Source: an uncultured Thalassolituus sp.
GTDB taxonomy: Bacteria > Pseudomonadota > Gammaproteobacteria > Pseudomonadales > Oceanobacteraceae
Direction: 5' to 3'
DNA length: 38,996 nt
Assembly: GCA_913061435.1 (NCBI GenBank)
Contig: CAJXUK010000028.1
Location: forward strand, 1 to 38,996
The notes beneath the pieces are model-generated. The model was not told where the DNA came from, did not search any database, and saw only the letters and a program-made list of their open reading frames with translations. The position numbers were made by a program, and so were the translations under genes. Positions 27,515 to 38,700 of this stretch are shown here, one piece after another (the stretch's first letter is position 1; every line of letters starts with the position of its first letter).

Positions 27515-27520
27515 TTTATA
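27515..27520 (-). promoter_or_regulatory. Candidate rpsB promoter -10
   Basis: TATAAA on the minus strand, followed by the GC-rich discriminator GCGCGG, a feature of stringently controlled ribosomal promoters. Transcription would begin about 170 bases upstream of rpsB. A good -35 is not evident (TTTATT-like at 16-17 bases), so confidence is limited. Confidence 0.4.
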
Positions 27521-27687
27521 CCATTTTCAGCAATTAAAATAAAGTAATAACTGCACTTTGGGCTTGTTTAATAGAAAATATGCCCCATTTATAAAAGCTA
27601 AAGATACGCGTACAATAACGCCATTAATTTGGACTCATCATAGCTATGAGCCCGCCCATCGATTAGCAAAAGTACAAGCGAAGAATT

Positions 27688-28464
27688 ATGTCTAAATTTG
27701 TGAAAACAGCCGAAGAAATTGAAAAAATGCGCATTGCTGGTCGCTTAGCAGCTGAAGTACTAGAAATGATCGAAGAGCATGTCGTTGCAGGAATCACTAC
27801 CGACGAACTCAATACAATTTGCCACAATTACATTGTTGATGTGCAAAACGCTATTCCAGCACCTCTTAATTACCACGGTTTTCCTAAGTCTATTTGTACT
27901 TCTGTTAACCACGTAATCTGTCATGGTATTCCTAATGATAAAGCCCTAAAGAAAGGCGACATCATCAACATCGACATCACCGTGATCAAAGATGGCTACC
28001 ATGGCGACACCAGTAAAATGTTTTTTATTGGCGAACCAAGCGCACCGATTAAGCGCTTAGTTGAAGTTACACAAGAAAGTATGTACCGCGCCATCGAGCT
28101 GGTTAAACCCGGTTGTCGACTCGGTGATATTGGCGAAATTATTCAAAAATACGCCGAAAGCAATCACTATTCTGTTGTGCGCGAATATTGTGGTCACGGA
28201 ATTGGTAGCCAGTTCCACGAAGACGGTTTTCAAGTACTGCATTATGGTAAAGCAGGTACGGGCATGGAACTTCTACCAGGCATGACTTTTACCATTGAAC
28301 CAATGCTTAATTTAGGCAAACGTTTCAACAAACAACTTGCAGATGGATGGACAGTGGTGACAAAGGACAGAAAAGCCAGCGCTCAGTTCGAACATACTTG
28401 CTTGGTGACGGAAACCGGAGTAGAAGTGCTAACACTGCGTAAAGAAGAAACGCGCTTTGCATAA
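27688..28464 (+). CDS. map: Type I methionine aminopeptidase
   Basis: Removes N-terminal methionine from new proteins. 258 residues. All metal ligands are present: D96, D107, H170, E204, E235, plus substrate-contacting H79. Segments IDITVIKDGYHGDTSKMF and GHGIGSQFHEDGFQV are typical. ATG with AAGCGAAG upstream. Divergent from rpsB, as in many gammaproteobacteria. The glnD frame opens 42 bases later. Confidence 0.97.
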   Translation: MSKFVKTAEEIEKMRIAGRLAAEVLEMIEEHVVAGITTDELNTICHNYIVDVQNAIPAPLNYHGFPKSICTSVNHVICHGIPNDKALKKGDIINIDITVIKDGYHGDTSKMFFIGEPSAPIKRLVEVTQESMYRAIELVKPGCRLGDIGEIIQKYAESNHYSVVREYCGHGIGSQFHEDGFQVLHYGKAGTGMELLPGMTFTIEPMLNLGKRFNKQLADGWTVVTKDRKASAQFEHTCLVTETGVEVLTLRKEETRFA

Positions 28465-28506
28465 CATCAAAGCGCTGCGCTATTTTATTTAATTCGCATT
28501 AGGTAA

Positions 28507-31236
28507 TTGATTTTGTTAATCACGGCCGTTAGAAAAACCACATTAGAGCTTCCCTCTTTTGATAACGATGTTCTTTTGGAACAGTTAGGAACGGCCACCT
28601 CTCCAATCCCAATTATCAAATCACTACTTGGAGATATTAAACAAAAATCACATGCGTATTTCCGAGATTCTCTAGACGCAACTAAGCTAGTTACTCAACG
28701 CAGCTTATTAATCGATCAAATTTTATCTTGTTTGTGGCAACACTGCGGTTTTAACAATCCTAACAATCACTTGGGCAATATTGCTTTACTAGCCGTAGGG
28801 GGCTACGGTCGCGGCGAGCTGCATCCGCACTCTGACATTGACCTACTATTAATTTTAGAATCAGAGACGGCTTTTGAGCATCACAAAACAGCCATGCAAG
28901 ATTTTATAACCCTACTATGGGATATAAAGCTCGACATAGGTCATAGCGTTCGCACCCTTGATGAATGCGTTGCAGAGGCAAGTAAAGACCTCACCATCAT
29001 CACCAACATGATGGAAGCAAGAACAATTGCCGGTGACACGACATTACTCACTCAACTAGAAGAACGAACAAATCCTCAGTTAATTTGGTCGAGCCAAGAA
29101 TTTTTTGAAGCTAAATGGCAAGAATTAAAAGAACGCCACGCCAAGCACGAAACCACCGAATATAATCTAGAGCCCAATGTTAAAAAATCGCCAGGGACCT
29201 TACGAGATATTCAAACCATCAATTGGATGGCGATGCGTCATTTTGGCCACGATGAACTTAAAGAACTTAAACAATACAAGTTTTTAACTCAATTCGAACT
29301 CAGCCAATACCAGCGCAGTACAGAGTTCTTATGGCAATTACGCTATGCCCTTCACATGGTCACAGATCGCGAAGAAGATCGATTATTGTTTGATCTACAA
29401 AAAGACATTGCCAAAATATTAGGATTTTTTGACGACGAAGAAATGCTAGGCGTCGAACACATGATGTTGCAGTTTTATCGCCATCAACTTGCGCTCACCG
29501 AACTCACAGATATTTTGCTATATCACATCAAAGACGATATTTTTGCAGACCCAAGCCAAGACGTTATCGAACCGATAGATGATGATCTGTATGTATTCAA
29601 TCGCTATATCCGCTTAACTAATCCCAAGCGTATAGCCGAAAAACCAGAACTGCTTTTACGCATTTTTGTTGAGTTTGCTAAACGCGATAACATTGAAGGC
29701 ATGCACTCTAGCACCATTCGTGCACTGCATGACAATCGAGAATTGATTGATCAAAAGTTTCGCGAAAACCCCCTGCATAACGATTTGTTTATGCAGTTTT
29801 TAAGAAACAATACGCAAATCTCTAGTACGCTAAAACGCATGATGCGTTACGGTATTTTAGGCCGCTACATTCCCGAATTCGGTAATATTATTGGCCTCAT
29901 GCAATATGACTTATTTCATATTTATACCGTCGATGAACACAGCTTACGCATGGTGCAATTACTGCGAAGATATCGCCACGCCGACGAAAAAGAACACTTT
30001 CCCCTCGCGCATAATTTAACTCATAAAATCAAACGCAAAGAAGTCTTATACATCACCGCCATACTTCATGATGTCGGTAAGCGCAGCCGTGGCGACCACG
30101 ATTTAATTGGGGCCGACATTGCCCGAGATTTTTGTCTTCAGCATAAACTAAATCAGTACGACACTCACATGGTCGAATGGTTAGTGCGCAATCATTTACT
30201 GATGTCACAAGCTACCCAACGCATTGATATTTACAACCCAGAAGACATTCATCAATTTGCTCTTGAAGTAAGAGATATTGACCATCTTAACCACCTATTT
30301 TTAATCTCTGTTACCGACATCATCAGCACCAACCCAAAACTTTGGACAGGCTGGCGCGCAGAGCAAATGGGAACGCTGTACCATAATACAAAACAAGCGT
30401 TTCGCCGCGGTTTAAAAAACACCATTGATAAAGAACAACTAATACATGCAATTCAATACGAAGCGATTTACGAGCTAGAAGAACTTGGCATAAACGAAGC
30501 TCGTACTCGTGAAATTTGGGCCGACCCAGGCGATGATTACTTTCTACGTGAAGGTGTTGAAAACATTGTTTGGCACACACAAATCATTGAACAACACGGC
30601 AATAGTGTCTCGCCCTTGATTGCCATTCGTGAAACCAGCGACACCGATTTTGAAGGTGCCACTCAGATTTTCATTTATATGAAAGGCCACCCAAACTTGT
30701 TTGCGGTCACAACATCGACTCTAGACCGACTTAATTTAAGCATTCAAGATGCCCGCATTATGACGTCGAATAATTCCAATGCTGTTGATACCTATATTGT
30801 ATTAGATGAAAAAGGGCATGCTATTGGTAATGATGCATCCCGTATTGACCAAATTAAAAACTCACTCATCAAAGCGTTATCCAACCCCTCTGAATACAGC
30901 AATATTATTCAGCGCAGAACTTCACGCCAACTCAAGCATTTTCAAATCCCGACACAAGTAACGCTTAGTAACGACCCCATTATGAAGCGTACGTTAATCG
31001 AAGTTGTGGCGGCTGACCGTCCCGGTTTGTTGGCTCGCATGGGGGAATTTTTTATGAGTTATAACTTATTGATGCACAGTGCTCGCATTATGACGGAAGG
31101 CGAGCGTATTTCTGATATCTTTTTCATCTCTGACAAAGACGACAATCCCATCAGTGACCCCGACTTATGCCAACGTATTCAAGAAGAAATTTGTGAGATT
31201 TTAGATCAACAAGTAGAAGCCCAACAACAAATATAG
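28507..31236 (+). CDS. glnD: Bifunctional uridylyltransferase/uridylyl-removing enzyme GlnD
   Basis: Sensor of glutamine that adds UMP to PII proteins or removes it, thereby steering nitrogen assimilation. 909 residues in the order nucleotidyltransferase (GGYGRGELHPHSDIDLLL; GGYGRGEL 98-105, D110, D112), helical PII-uridylyltransferase region, HD hydrolase (LHDVGKRSRGDH; H521-D522), and two ACT domains (about 720-790 and 828-900). There is no ATG at the start; the frame opens with TTG at 28507 or 28513. AGG at 28501 suits 28513 better by spacing, which would remove two residues. Ends 20 bases from the convergent kinase gene. Confidence 0.96.
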   Translation: MILLITAVRKTTLELPSFDNDVLLEQLGTATSPIPIIKSLLGDIKQKSHAYFRDSLDATKLVTQRSLLIDQILSCLWQHCGFNNPNNHLGNIALLAVGGYGRGELHPHSDIDLLLILESETAFEHHKTAMQDFITLLWDIKLDIGHSVRTLDECVAEASKDLTIITNMMEARTIAGDTTLLTQLEERTNPQLIWSSQEFFEAKWQELKERHAKHETTEYNLEPNVKKSPGTLRDIQTINWMAMRHFGHDELKELKQYKFLTQFELSQYQRSTEFLWQLRYALHMVTDREEDRLLFDLQKDIAKILGFFDDEEMLGVEHMMLQFYRHQLALTELTDILLYHIKDDIFADPSQDVIEPIDDDLYVFNRYIRLTNPKRIAEKPELLLRIFVEFAKRDNIEGMHSSTIRALHDNRELIDQKFRENPLHNDLFMQFLRNNTQISSTLKRMMRYGILGRYIPEFGNIIGLMQYDLFHIYTVDEHSLRMVQLLRRYRHADEKEHFPLAHNLTHKIKRKEVLYITAILHDVGKRSRGDHDLIGADIARDFCLQHKLNQYDTHMVEWLVRNHLLMSQATQRIDIYNPEDIHQFALEVRDIDHLNHLFLISVTDIISTNPKLWTGWRAEQMGTLYHNTKQAFRRGLKNTIDKEQLIHAIQYEAIYELEELGINEARTREIWADPGDDYFLREGVENIVWHTQIIEQHGNSVSPLIAIRETSDTDFEGATQIFIYMKGHPNLFAVTTSTLDRLNLSIQDARIMTSNNSNAVDTYIVLDEKGHAIGNDASRIDQIKNSLIKALSNPSEYSNIIQRRTSRQLKHFQIPTQVTLSNDPIMKRTLIEVVAADRPGLLARMGEFFMSYNLLMHSARIMTEGERISDIFFISDKDDNPISDPDLCQRIQEEICEILDQQVEAQQQI

Positions 31237-31256
31237 CCACACACTTATACTAATTT

Positions 31257-33869
31257 CTATGATATCGGTAATGCGACCAGCTTAAAAAAGAAACGCGTGC
31301 CCTGCTCATTAGATTCAAACTCTATTTGGCTGTGTAAGCGCTTTAACGCCACATCAACAAAACGTAAACCTAAACCAATTCCCTGAGCCTTTTGGGTATT
31401 GCTATCTTTGCCTCGCGCATAAGGCTTAAATAAAAGTTGTGATAAATCCGCCGGTATCCCCGGACCGTGATCTTTAACACACACTTCAACTTGCTGTGCC
31501 TCTAGCTCCTGAGTTTCTAATGCAGTAACCGAGAGGGTTACTTGACTGTCAGACGGCCCGTACTTAATGGCATTACTCACCAGGTTTAACAACACTCGCT
31601 CAAGCATTTCACCATTAGTTGAAATCCAATAATCACCTTCGATATCAAGCTTTAAACTGATATTTTTTTCTTTCGCTTGATGATAAAGAGTATCGCAAGC
31701 ATTTTGTGCGATTGCATAAAGATCCATTTCATAGAACTCAATCTCTTCATCGGTTTCAATCTTGGCTAATTCTAAAAATTGCTCAGAAAAATTAAGACCA
31801 CGTTTACTATAAAGATCTACTTTGTTAATAACCTCGGCCATATCAAGAGAAGATAAATCCGCCGAACGTAATTGGTTTACCATCGCTTGTAAAGAAGCCA
31901 TTGGAGAACGTAAGTCGTGTGATAAAAAATCAATCATTTCACTACGACTGCGTTGAGCTTGTTTGATACTGCTAATATCCGTGATATTAAAAACTAACAT
32001 AGGTGCTAAGGGGATTAAATTTTCATCCACCTTATTTTGCAAACAACGAATACTCACCGAAACATCCACTGGTTGTTTGTGTGAACGTTCTAACGGATTA
32101 ACTTTAGCCTCAACCGTAACCGATTTTTGCAGCAGCACAGCTTCACGCAATAAGCTTAACCAATCGTCGTTCAGTAAATGAATAATCTTAAACATATCTT
32201 GCGTAGTTACGGCTTCGGTATCTATAAGTTCGGTTAATGCTGTATTTTTGAACAACACCTTACCCGTCAAATCAGATACCAAAATACCCGCTGCTACACC
32301 ATCGATACTTTCTTCAAACAGTGCTTGTGAAACAGACACCTGCTGCTGAAAATCATCCATCAACGCCAGCTGCTGCTGAAACACATCACGATCTACTTGA
32401 GAACGATTATAAGAACTCTTTTCCTCGCGCTGCTTCTGTAAAAGCAACTGCTTTAATATATTTAATTTGTTTTTTTCTAATGCGGTGTACTCTTTAAAAC
32501 TAAGAAATAGTATTTTTTGTTCGCCCTTCAAATGCAATTTAATTTCTTGAGTGATACCACCATCCTGATTCAAAACAACAGCGGGTATCGGCTCATATGA
32601 ACTCTCATTAGAAACGGTTAGGCGATAATCCGAAATCTGAATGATATTTAAAAATGCCTTCAAATCATCCTCGGTATCTAAACCATGATAATTAGGTAAG
32701 CGAAACACTTTTTTATTTTGTTGTCGTTTTAGCTGCTGAACTTGTGTGCGTAAATAATTAAATAACCGACTCAATCGCAACAGATTCCAAACAAACGGAA
32801 TCGCTAACAACACAACAAGCAAGCCTGCACTGCGATACCAATAACCTTGAAAAAGCAATGCATAACTCAATAACCAACCCAACAATATAAACATGGTGGT
32901 TACCAAAAACTGCTGGGTTCCTGAAATTCTTGGCATTAAATACAATGCCACAATAACCCATAAAGAATTAATCAAAAGAGCATAGAAACCAGGCAATGGT
33001 TTGATTAACGTATCTTGTTTGAGCGCTTGATAAACATTAGCATTTATTTCTACCGCAGGGGTTTGTCGGCCGCCAACGTTAGTAGGTATTAGTAACGGAT
33101 CTCCCATTGCTGTGGCTGTCATACCGACAAAAATGGTGCGATTTTTAAGCTGCTCAGTAGGAATTAATCCAGCTAAAACATCTACAAAAGAAACACGCTG
33201 AAAATCACCTTGAGTCACAAAAGGTATAAAAATATTTTCATCATGGTATGACTCTAAGGTACGACTAGATGGCTGCTGGTTAACCAATGTCGCCAAAGAA
33301 AAATGCGGCCAGCGCTGATCTTTTTGTTCACTTTTAAATCGATCCAATAAACGAATAGCACGCAAAGTTCCATCTGCATCAAGATAGCTATTTACATGGC
33401 CCAAACTCGCCTGATCTCTAAACTCCTTTGCAGGTAATACTTCCGAGACGTTACCCTGCTTTAACAAGCGATCAAAATACAGTGGTAATACAGTGCGCCC
33501 ACTTTCACTAAGAGCATTTGCTAATAACCGATCATTGCTGTTTTCTAGATCAGCATTAGAAAAAATAATATTGTAAGCAATAGCAGTCGCACCCGCTTGA
33601 GTTAATGCATCAATCATTTGTGCGTGATAACTGCGCGGCCAAGGCCAAGGGCCTAATAAAGATAAACTCTGCTCATCGATTTCAACGATGATCAATGAAT
33701 CATCCGCTGCTATAGGGAAATGCTGAAGATGGTTATCGTAAATTGAAAAGTCAGCACCCTGTGTCCAGTGCTGATATTGATTGAAATTTACTAATAACAA
33801 GATGATCAACCCTAAAATCAACAAGGGCCAATCTAACCAACTGGTTTTATTTTTAAGCAGCTTAAGCAT
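31257..33869 (-). CDS. CHASE2-PAS sensor histidine kinase
   Basis: An 870-residue inner-membrane hybrid of sensor and kinase. One N-terminal membrane helix (about 12-30), then a periplasmic CHASE2 domain (about 35-285, with DDSLIIVEIDEQSLSLLGPWPWPRS and IFVGMTATAMGD). Three closely packed membrane helices (about 292-370), a linker, a PAS domain (about 515-630), HisKA with phosphorylatable H651 (LSHDLRSP) and HATPase (about 755-865) with NLVSNAIKYGP, DHGPGIP and GIGLGL. All catalytic boxes look intact. Directly follows the LysM-FecR gene (22 bases), with the response regulator one gene further upstream. CHASE2 and FecR proteins are often found together, so FecR may feed the sensor domain (inference). 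Confidence 0.95.
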   Translation of the reverse strand: MLKLLKNKTSWLDWPLLILGLIILLLVNFNQYQHWTQGADFSIYDNHLQHFPIAADDSLIIVEIDEQSLSLLGPWPWPRSYHAQMIDALTQAGATAIAYNIIFSNADLENSNDRLLANALSESGRTVLPLYFDRLLKQGNVSEVLPAKEFRDQASLGHVNSYLDADGTLRAIRLLDRFKSEQKDQRWPHFSLATLVNQQPSSRTLESYHDENIFIPFVTQGDFQRVSFVDVLAGLIPTEQLKNRTIFVGMTATAMGDPLLIPTNVGGRQTPAVEINANVYQALKQDTLIKPLPGFYALLINSLWVIVALYLMPRISGTQQFLVTTMFILLGWLLSYALLFQGYWYRSAGLLVVLLAIPFVWNLLRLSRLFNYLRTQVQQLKRQQNKKVFRLPNYHGLDTEDDLKAFLNIIQISDYRLTVSNESSYEPIPAVVLNQDGGITQEIKLHLKGEQKILFLSFKEYTALEKNKLNILKQLLLQKQREEKSSYNRSQVDRDVFQQQLALMDDFQQQVSVSQALFEESIDGVAAGILVSDLTGKVLFKNTALTELIDTEAVTTQDMFKIIHLLNDDWLSLLREAVLLQKSVTVEAKVNPLERSHKQPVDVSVSIRCLQNKVDENLIPLAPMLVFNITDISSIKQAQRSRSEMIDFLSHDLRSPMASLQAMVNQLRSADLSSLDMAEVINKVDLYSKRGLNFSEQFLELAKIETDEEIEFYEMDLYAIAQNACDTLYHQAKEKNISLKLDIEGDYWISTNGEMLERVLLNLVSNAIKYGPSDSQVTLSVTALETQELEAQQVEVCVKDHGPGIPADLSQLLFKPYARGKDSNTQKAQGIGLGLRFVDVALKRLHSQIEFESNEQGTRFFFKLVALPIS

Positions 33870-33891
33870 GTCAGTAATCGCCTGTCACCGT

Positions 33892-34941
33892 TCAAGGTAA
33901 GTTCACTTTGACAAGACGATCACGACCTTCAAAACCTTGCTGATCGACACCACGAATGAGCAATTGATAACTCCCTGATACCATATTCTGAATATCAAAA
34001 TAAGTGTCTTGAGTGCTTTCTTCACGTAATTGAGCATCATTTTGTAGCAAGGTAATTATATATGATTTGGCTTTATTAAGCGGTTGCCAACGAATTCGAT
34101 AAGGTAATTGAAAACTCCTTGCACCGGTTACTACCATCTCTGGACGCGGCAAAAGCTTAACAGGTTCAGCAACACCTTTTCCCTCCAGAGCCATGACCGC
34201 TTCACCGGCGCTAAGCGCTTGAGCATTAGCATCTGAAGAAACCAGCAATGCTCCGGTTAATAGCTCGGTTCTCATTAACAATTGTCCATCTTCATCTGAA
34301 TCGCTGGCCACTCTAAATTCCGTTCCTCTCACGGCTGCGACTGCCGCAGGAGTTTCAATTTCGTAACGGCTTACATCATTAGTGGCTTTTTCAACACTGG
34401 CTTTCACTCGCCCTTTTAACAGCTCGATGCGGGTATTCACTAACTGTGTAACATCATTATATTGAAGTGTGGCCATTCTAATAATGCTATTGGCTTTTAA
34501 TAGCAGTCTTGATTGATCGGCAAACTCAATCATAGCGCTGCCATTTAACGCCTGAACAGTATCTTGCTGACCCAAAATATCACCCACACTCAAAAAATAA
34601 CGCTGATCACTTCCATTGCGAGTAAGACTAACCTCACCCTCAACGGCAACAACCAGTGCTGTTGTTTGCTGGGTTTTAAGCCATTGATTAGGGATTAAAA
34701 TAATAGAATTGGGTGGCAGGTATTTGGGATTAACAATCTGGTTATATTTAACCAGCTTTTTCCAACATAACGGATCATCGACGTAAGTTTTACAGATGCC
34801 CCAAATGGTATCGTTTTGCTTCACGACATAACGTAAATCGTTATTTGTATTCGCTAAGTTCTCATCAGCAACAACAGTGGCTGTATTGATCATTAAGAAA
34901 GCACAAAACACAGCAGTTAAACAATAATTTAAGGCTTTCAT
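33892..34941 (-). CDS. Periplasmic LysM-FecR domain protein
   Basis: 349 residues. Signal peptide (1-25, VVA-DE), a LysM peptidoglycan-binding domain (about 37-84: YVVKQNDTIWGICKTYVDDP, with Cys pair C50 and C59), a FecR domain (about 98-205, ending in the typical TPAAVAAVRGTEF), then a C-terminal fibronectin-like part (about 270-349, RIRWQPLNKAKSYIITLLQ). No transmembrane anchor and no FecI partner, so it is not a classical iron-siderophore FecR. It probably sits on peptidoglycan and may signal to the CHASE2 kinase encoded next. Confidence 0.93.
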   Translation of the reverse strand: MKALNYCLTAVFCAFLMINTATVVADENLANTNNDLRYVVKQNDTIWGICKTYVDDPLCWKKLVKYNQIVNPKYLPPNSIILIPNQWLKTQQTTALVVAVEGEVSLTRNGSDQRYFLSVGDILGQQDTVQALNGSAMIEFADQSRLLLKANSIIRMATLQYNDVTQLVNTRIELLKGRVKASVEKATNDVSRYEIETPAAVAAVRGTEFRVASDSDEDGQLLMRTELLTGALLVSSDANAQALSAGEAVMALEGKGVAEPVKLLPRPEMVVTGARSFQLPYRIRWQPLNKAKSYIITLLQNDAQLREESTQDTYFDIQNMVSGSYQLLIRGVDQQGFEGRDRLVKVNLP

Positions 34942-34967
34942 GATATATCCATATGCATTAGGTAAAC

Positions 34968-34995
34968 TATGTATGCTTAAGTATGTATGCTTGAG
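34968..34995 (+). repeat. 14-bp tandem duplication
   Basis: TATGTATGCTTAAG followed directly by TATGTATGCTTGAG (13 of 14 identical). It fills much of the 69-base gap between the response regulator and the LysM-FecR gene. It could be a chance microsatellite-like duplication or a pair of regulator half-sites. Confidence 0.5.
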
Positions 34996-35010
34996 TATGA
35001 AAGGGTTAAT

Positions 35011-35709
35011 TTACTCAACTTTTTCTAAACGATAACCATGCTGATAAATTGTTTTAATACGAAAACCTGTTTCAGGTGAAATACCCAGTGCTTTACGCAC
35101 TCGACTCACATGAACATCAACCGTACGAGTGTTAAGGTCAGACGATATTCCCCATATCGTTTCTAGCAAAAAACTACGTGATAAAATTCGGCCCATATTA
35201 TCAAACAAACAACTGGCAACTTCAAAATCCTTATCTGTCATTTCAACCAACTTACCACTAACAAAGGCTTTTTTGTTTTGCAGATCGAATTGGTAACAAC
35301 CATGCTCTATTTCATTTTCTGGCTGAGAACCCTTTGAACGTCTTAACAATGCTTGTAAGCGAGCTTTCAACTCAATTCGCAATAACGGTTTACGCATATA
35401 GTCATCAGCACCCGCTTCCAGAGCTTGAACAACATCGGCTTCATTATCTTTCATAGAGCAAAATAAAATAGGTAAGTTTTGGTGATAGCGGCTGCGAATC
35501 AGCTTAACAGCCTCAAGCCCCGACATTTCAGGTAATTCCCAATCAAGTAGGGCAATATCAAAATTTTCGTCTTTGAGGCGATTAAGCATTGGCTGGGCTT
35601 GTGTGAAATGCTCATATTGGTAATTAAACTCGTCAAACCAAGTTGTTACCATTTTTGCTTGTTCAAGATCATCTTCTAAATAAGCAATTTTTATACTGGC
35701 ATTTCTCAC
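35011..35709 (-). CDS. OmpR/PhoB-type response regulator
   Basis: 232 residues. Receiver domain (1-120) with acidic pocket E12-D13-D14, phosphoacceptor D56 (LLDWELPEMSG), switch Ser85 and K107 (YMRKP). The C-terminal winged-helix DNA-binding domain (about 135-230) has SRSFLLETIWG and TRTVDVHVSRVRKALG. Start is GTG at 35709, with AAGGTT upstream. It lies 43 bases after the giant OmpA/TSP3 gene and before LysM-FecR and the kinase. It is the probable partner of the CHASE2 kinase, though one gene separates them. Confidence 0.94.
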   Translation of the reverse strand: MRNASIKIAYLEDDLEQAKMVTTWFDEFNYQYEHFTQAQPMLNRLKDENFDIALLDWELPEMSGLEAVKLIRSRYHQNLPILFCSMKDNEADVVQALEAGADDYMRKPLLRIELKARLQALLRRSKGSQPENEIEHGCYQFDLQNKKAFVSGKLVEMTDKDFEVASCLFDNMGRILSRSFLLETIWGISSDLNTRTVDVHVSRVRKALGISPETGFRIKTIYQHGYRLEKVE

Positions 35710-35752
35710 ACAAGTAACCTTTTTATTAATGGTTTAACACCATTGATTCTGT

Positions 35753-38700
35753 TTAACGCTGCTTCACTACAAACTCAACTCGTCGATTTTGAGAGCGGCC
35801 GTCAGCGGTACTGTTATCGGCAATCGGCTTATCTTCACCAAACCCACGCGGAAATAAACGCTTAGGGTCTACATCGATACTGGTTAGATAGTCTACAACA
35901 GATTCTGCTCGCTTTTGCGATAATCTTTTATTATAAGCTGCAGAGCCAGTGTTATCACTGTGCGCCTGAACTTCAATCTTAACAGCAGCATAGCTTGTTA
36001 ACATAACAGCAATTTCATCCAAAGCAACCTTGCTGCTATCGGTTAGAGCTGCAGAGTTAACCTGAAATTGAATATTCGTAATTAAATCACCAATTTTCCC
36101 ATCAAATGCTGCACAACCGTTTTTATCAACGGTTAAGCCTTTTGGTGTACTAAGGCATTGGTCTTTATCATCCAAAACACCATCGTTATCAGTATCTAAA
36201 ATTACCGCAACTGCCACCGGTTGAACAATTTCAACGGGGTTAATAGGCACAATCGGTTTTTTGGGCGCAATCGGTTTAGCCAAAACAGGAACAACCCGAG
36301 CTTGCTTAGGAGCACGTTTTGAGGCAAAGCCAAAACGTTTAACCAGGTTCAAAGACAACAAGGCCGCATCGGTATCATAAGATTCAATCTCAAGGCGCAC
36401 ACTGAATTTACGCTGCAAATAAAGCTCTGCGCCAACACCACCAAATAGTTGAAGATTGTTATCCTGCTCATAACGAACGCCATTAGCATTATTGGTCATA
36501 TGGTTCAAACCAACTTTTGCATACAAGGCGATACTACCTTCTTCACGAGCTTCTCCGCGAGCCCAATAATGAAAAATACCATCTGCGCCCATCATGCGAT
36601 AATCAATATCAGCATTATTACCTAAGTCAACTGATCCTAGTTCGGTGTAATAACCTTCAACAGAAATAAAATCATTCAAATCCCAACCACCTGTGAGCTT
36701 CCAAGCATTTTGAGTATGGTCATCAACTTCAAATGCTGTTCCGCCAACCTCAGGGTCTAAATAACTTTGGCCGATACCTGCACCGACATAAAGATCCATA
36801 TCTTCCCACCACTCGGCATTAGCACCAAAAGACGCCATAAAGAGTGGCAACGCAATCAATGTTGCTGACTTGCGGCGGAAAACAACCAATAAAGACAGTA
36901 CTAAAACAAAACCCCAATGCAAGCTACCCGCACCTTGAACACCAGTTTTGATCGTGCCCAAATCTTGCTCTGTTATTACATTTGCGACTAATGCACTGTC
37001 TAGGTAATCAAAAACACCATCATTATCTGAATCCAGAGGAGTACTAGGGTCACTGCCAAGCTCGTCTGCATCAGAAATATTGTCATTATCCGAATCAGTG
37101 TCGGTGTAATCTGGCACACCATCACCGTCGGTATCACGACATGGCAAGCTCGCACATTCGATACTATCTAGAATGCCATCGCTATCAGCATCACCCGGAG
37201 CGTTAGCACTATCGACTGTGCTATCAATCACATCTGGAATACCGTCGTTATCGGAATCCTTTAAGCTGGTAGAAACATAAGGATCGTTACGCTCATCAGC
37301 ATCATTAATACCATCGCCATCAGAATCTGTATCTAAATAATCCGGTGTACCATCACTGTCGGTATCACGAGGATTAGTGGCTGGATTATTGTCCTTATCC
37401 AAATTGGAATCCTCGTCACCGTCTGGAATACCATCCGCGTCAGAATCAGTATTATTATCTAAGTAATCAAGCTTGCCATCGTTATCAGAATCAGGGCAAT
37501 TAGTCGGATAACTTGGGCATTCTTCTTCATCAGTCAAACCATCGTTATCGCTATCACCACCGCCAGCTAGGCTATTGTTATCATCAAAATCGACCACATC
37601 AGGGATACCGTCGCTATCAGAATCCTTACCTACCGGTGCATTCTCGGCCAAATCTGTATTACCATCATTATCCGAATCCGTATCACGGTAATCTGGTGTA
37701 CCGTCGGCATCAGTATCTTTTGGCTTAACTGTACCATCAGTCACCGCCAAGTTTTGACCATTGCTATCAATACCATCAGCTTCTTCATCATCCGAGATAC
37801 CATCATTATCTGAGTCGGTATCAAGATAATCGTAAGTACCGTCTTTATCCGTATCACGACATGGCAAAGCATCACCACACTCGGTTTTATCATCAATGCC
37901 GTCGTTATCACTATCGCCAAACGCTGTGCCAGCATCATCGGCATCCAGATAATCAGGGATCAAATCACCGTCGGTATCGCCTAGCATTTCAGCACTATCG
38001 TTAGTGCCATCATTATCGTAATCAGCATTTGAATCGCCATTAACGGCCGGCATACATCCTTTAAAGGTTTCAGTAGCAGGGAAAGCGATTGGGCCATCAC
38101 AAATACCATTACCATCTGAGTCAACGTTTGAACGATTCGCATCAGTTACTTCATCGCCATCATTCAGACCATCATTATCGTCATCACTATCGTTTGCATT
38201 AATAGTGCCGTCTTGATCAAAATCACAGCTATCGTTACGTGGGTCTGGATCACAAGCATCGGTTGAAGACGTTACAGGATCAGAATTATTTTCCTGATCA
38301 TCCGTTAACGCATCATTATCATCGTTTGCATCGACAGAATCCGGCAAACCATCGTTATCAGAATCAACATCATTATTGTTAATCGCCGTTATGATTGCCT
38401 GAATCTCAGCCGGTGTTGGATTAGCAGGGTCGTTAAAAGGACTCGGTGACGTTGCTGAAAACGCAGCTTGATATGCTGTTTGATTCTCTTGCAGCGCACC
38501 ACTAACACCGCGAATAGCGTTTAACTCAGACGCTTCAATCAAATCATTATTATTATCACCCGCAATGTCATTTTTAAGTTCATTAAATGCTGCTGTTTCA
38601 TTAGCAACAATGGTATTAACAGAATCAATAACCGCCTGAATTTCTGCTGGTGTTGGATTAACTGGGTCGTTAAAAGGACTCGGAGTCGTTGCAATAAACG

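Noticed and set aside
28432..28480. Terminator after map (GCGCTTT/AAAGCGC stem)
   Set aside because: The stem includes the stop codon and is not followed by a clean T-run; map and glnD may be read together.
33892..34941. Classical FecIR iron-siderophore signalling
   Set aside because: No FecI sigma factor, no TonB receptor and no membrane anchor; the FecR domain is joined to LysM and sits beside a CHASE2 kinase.
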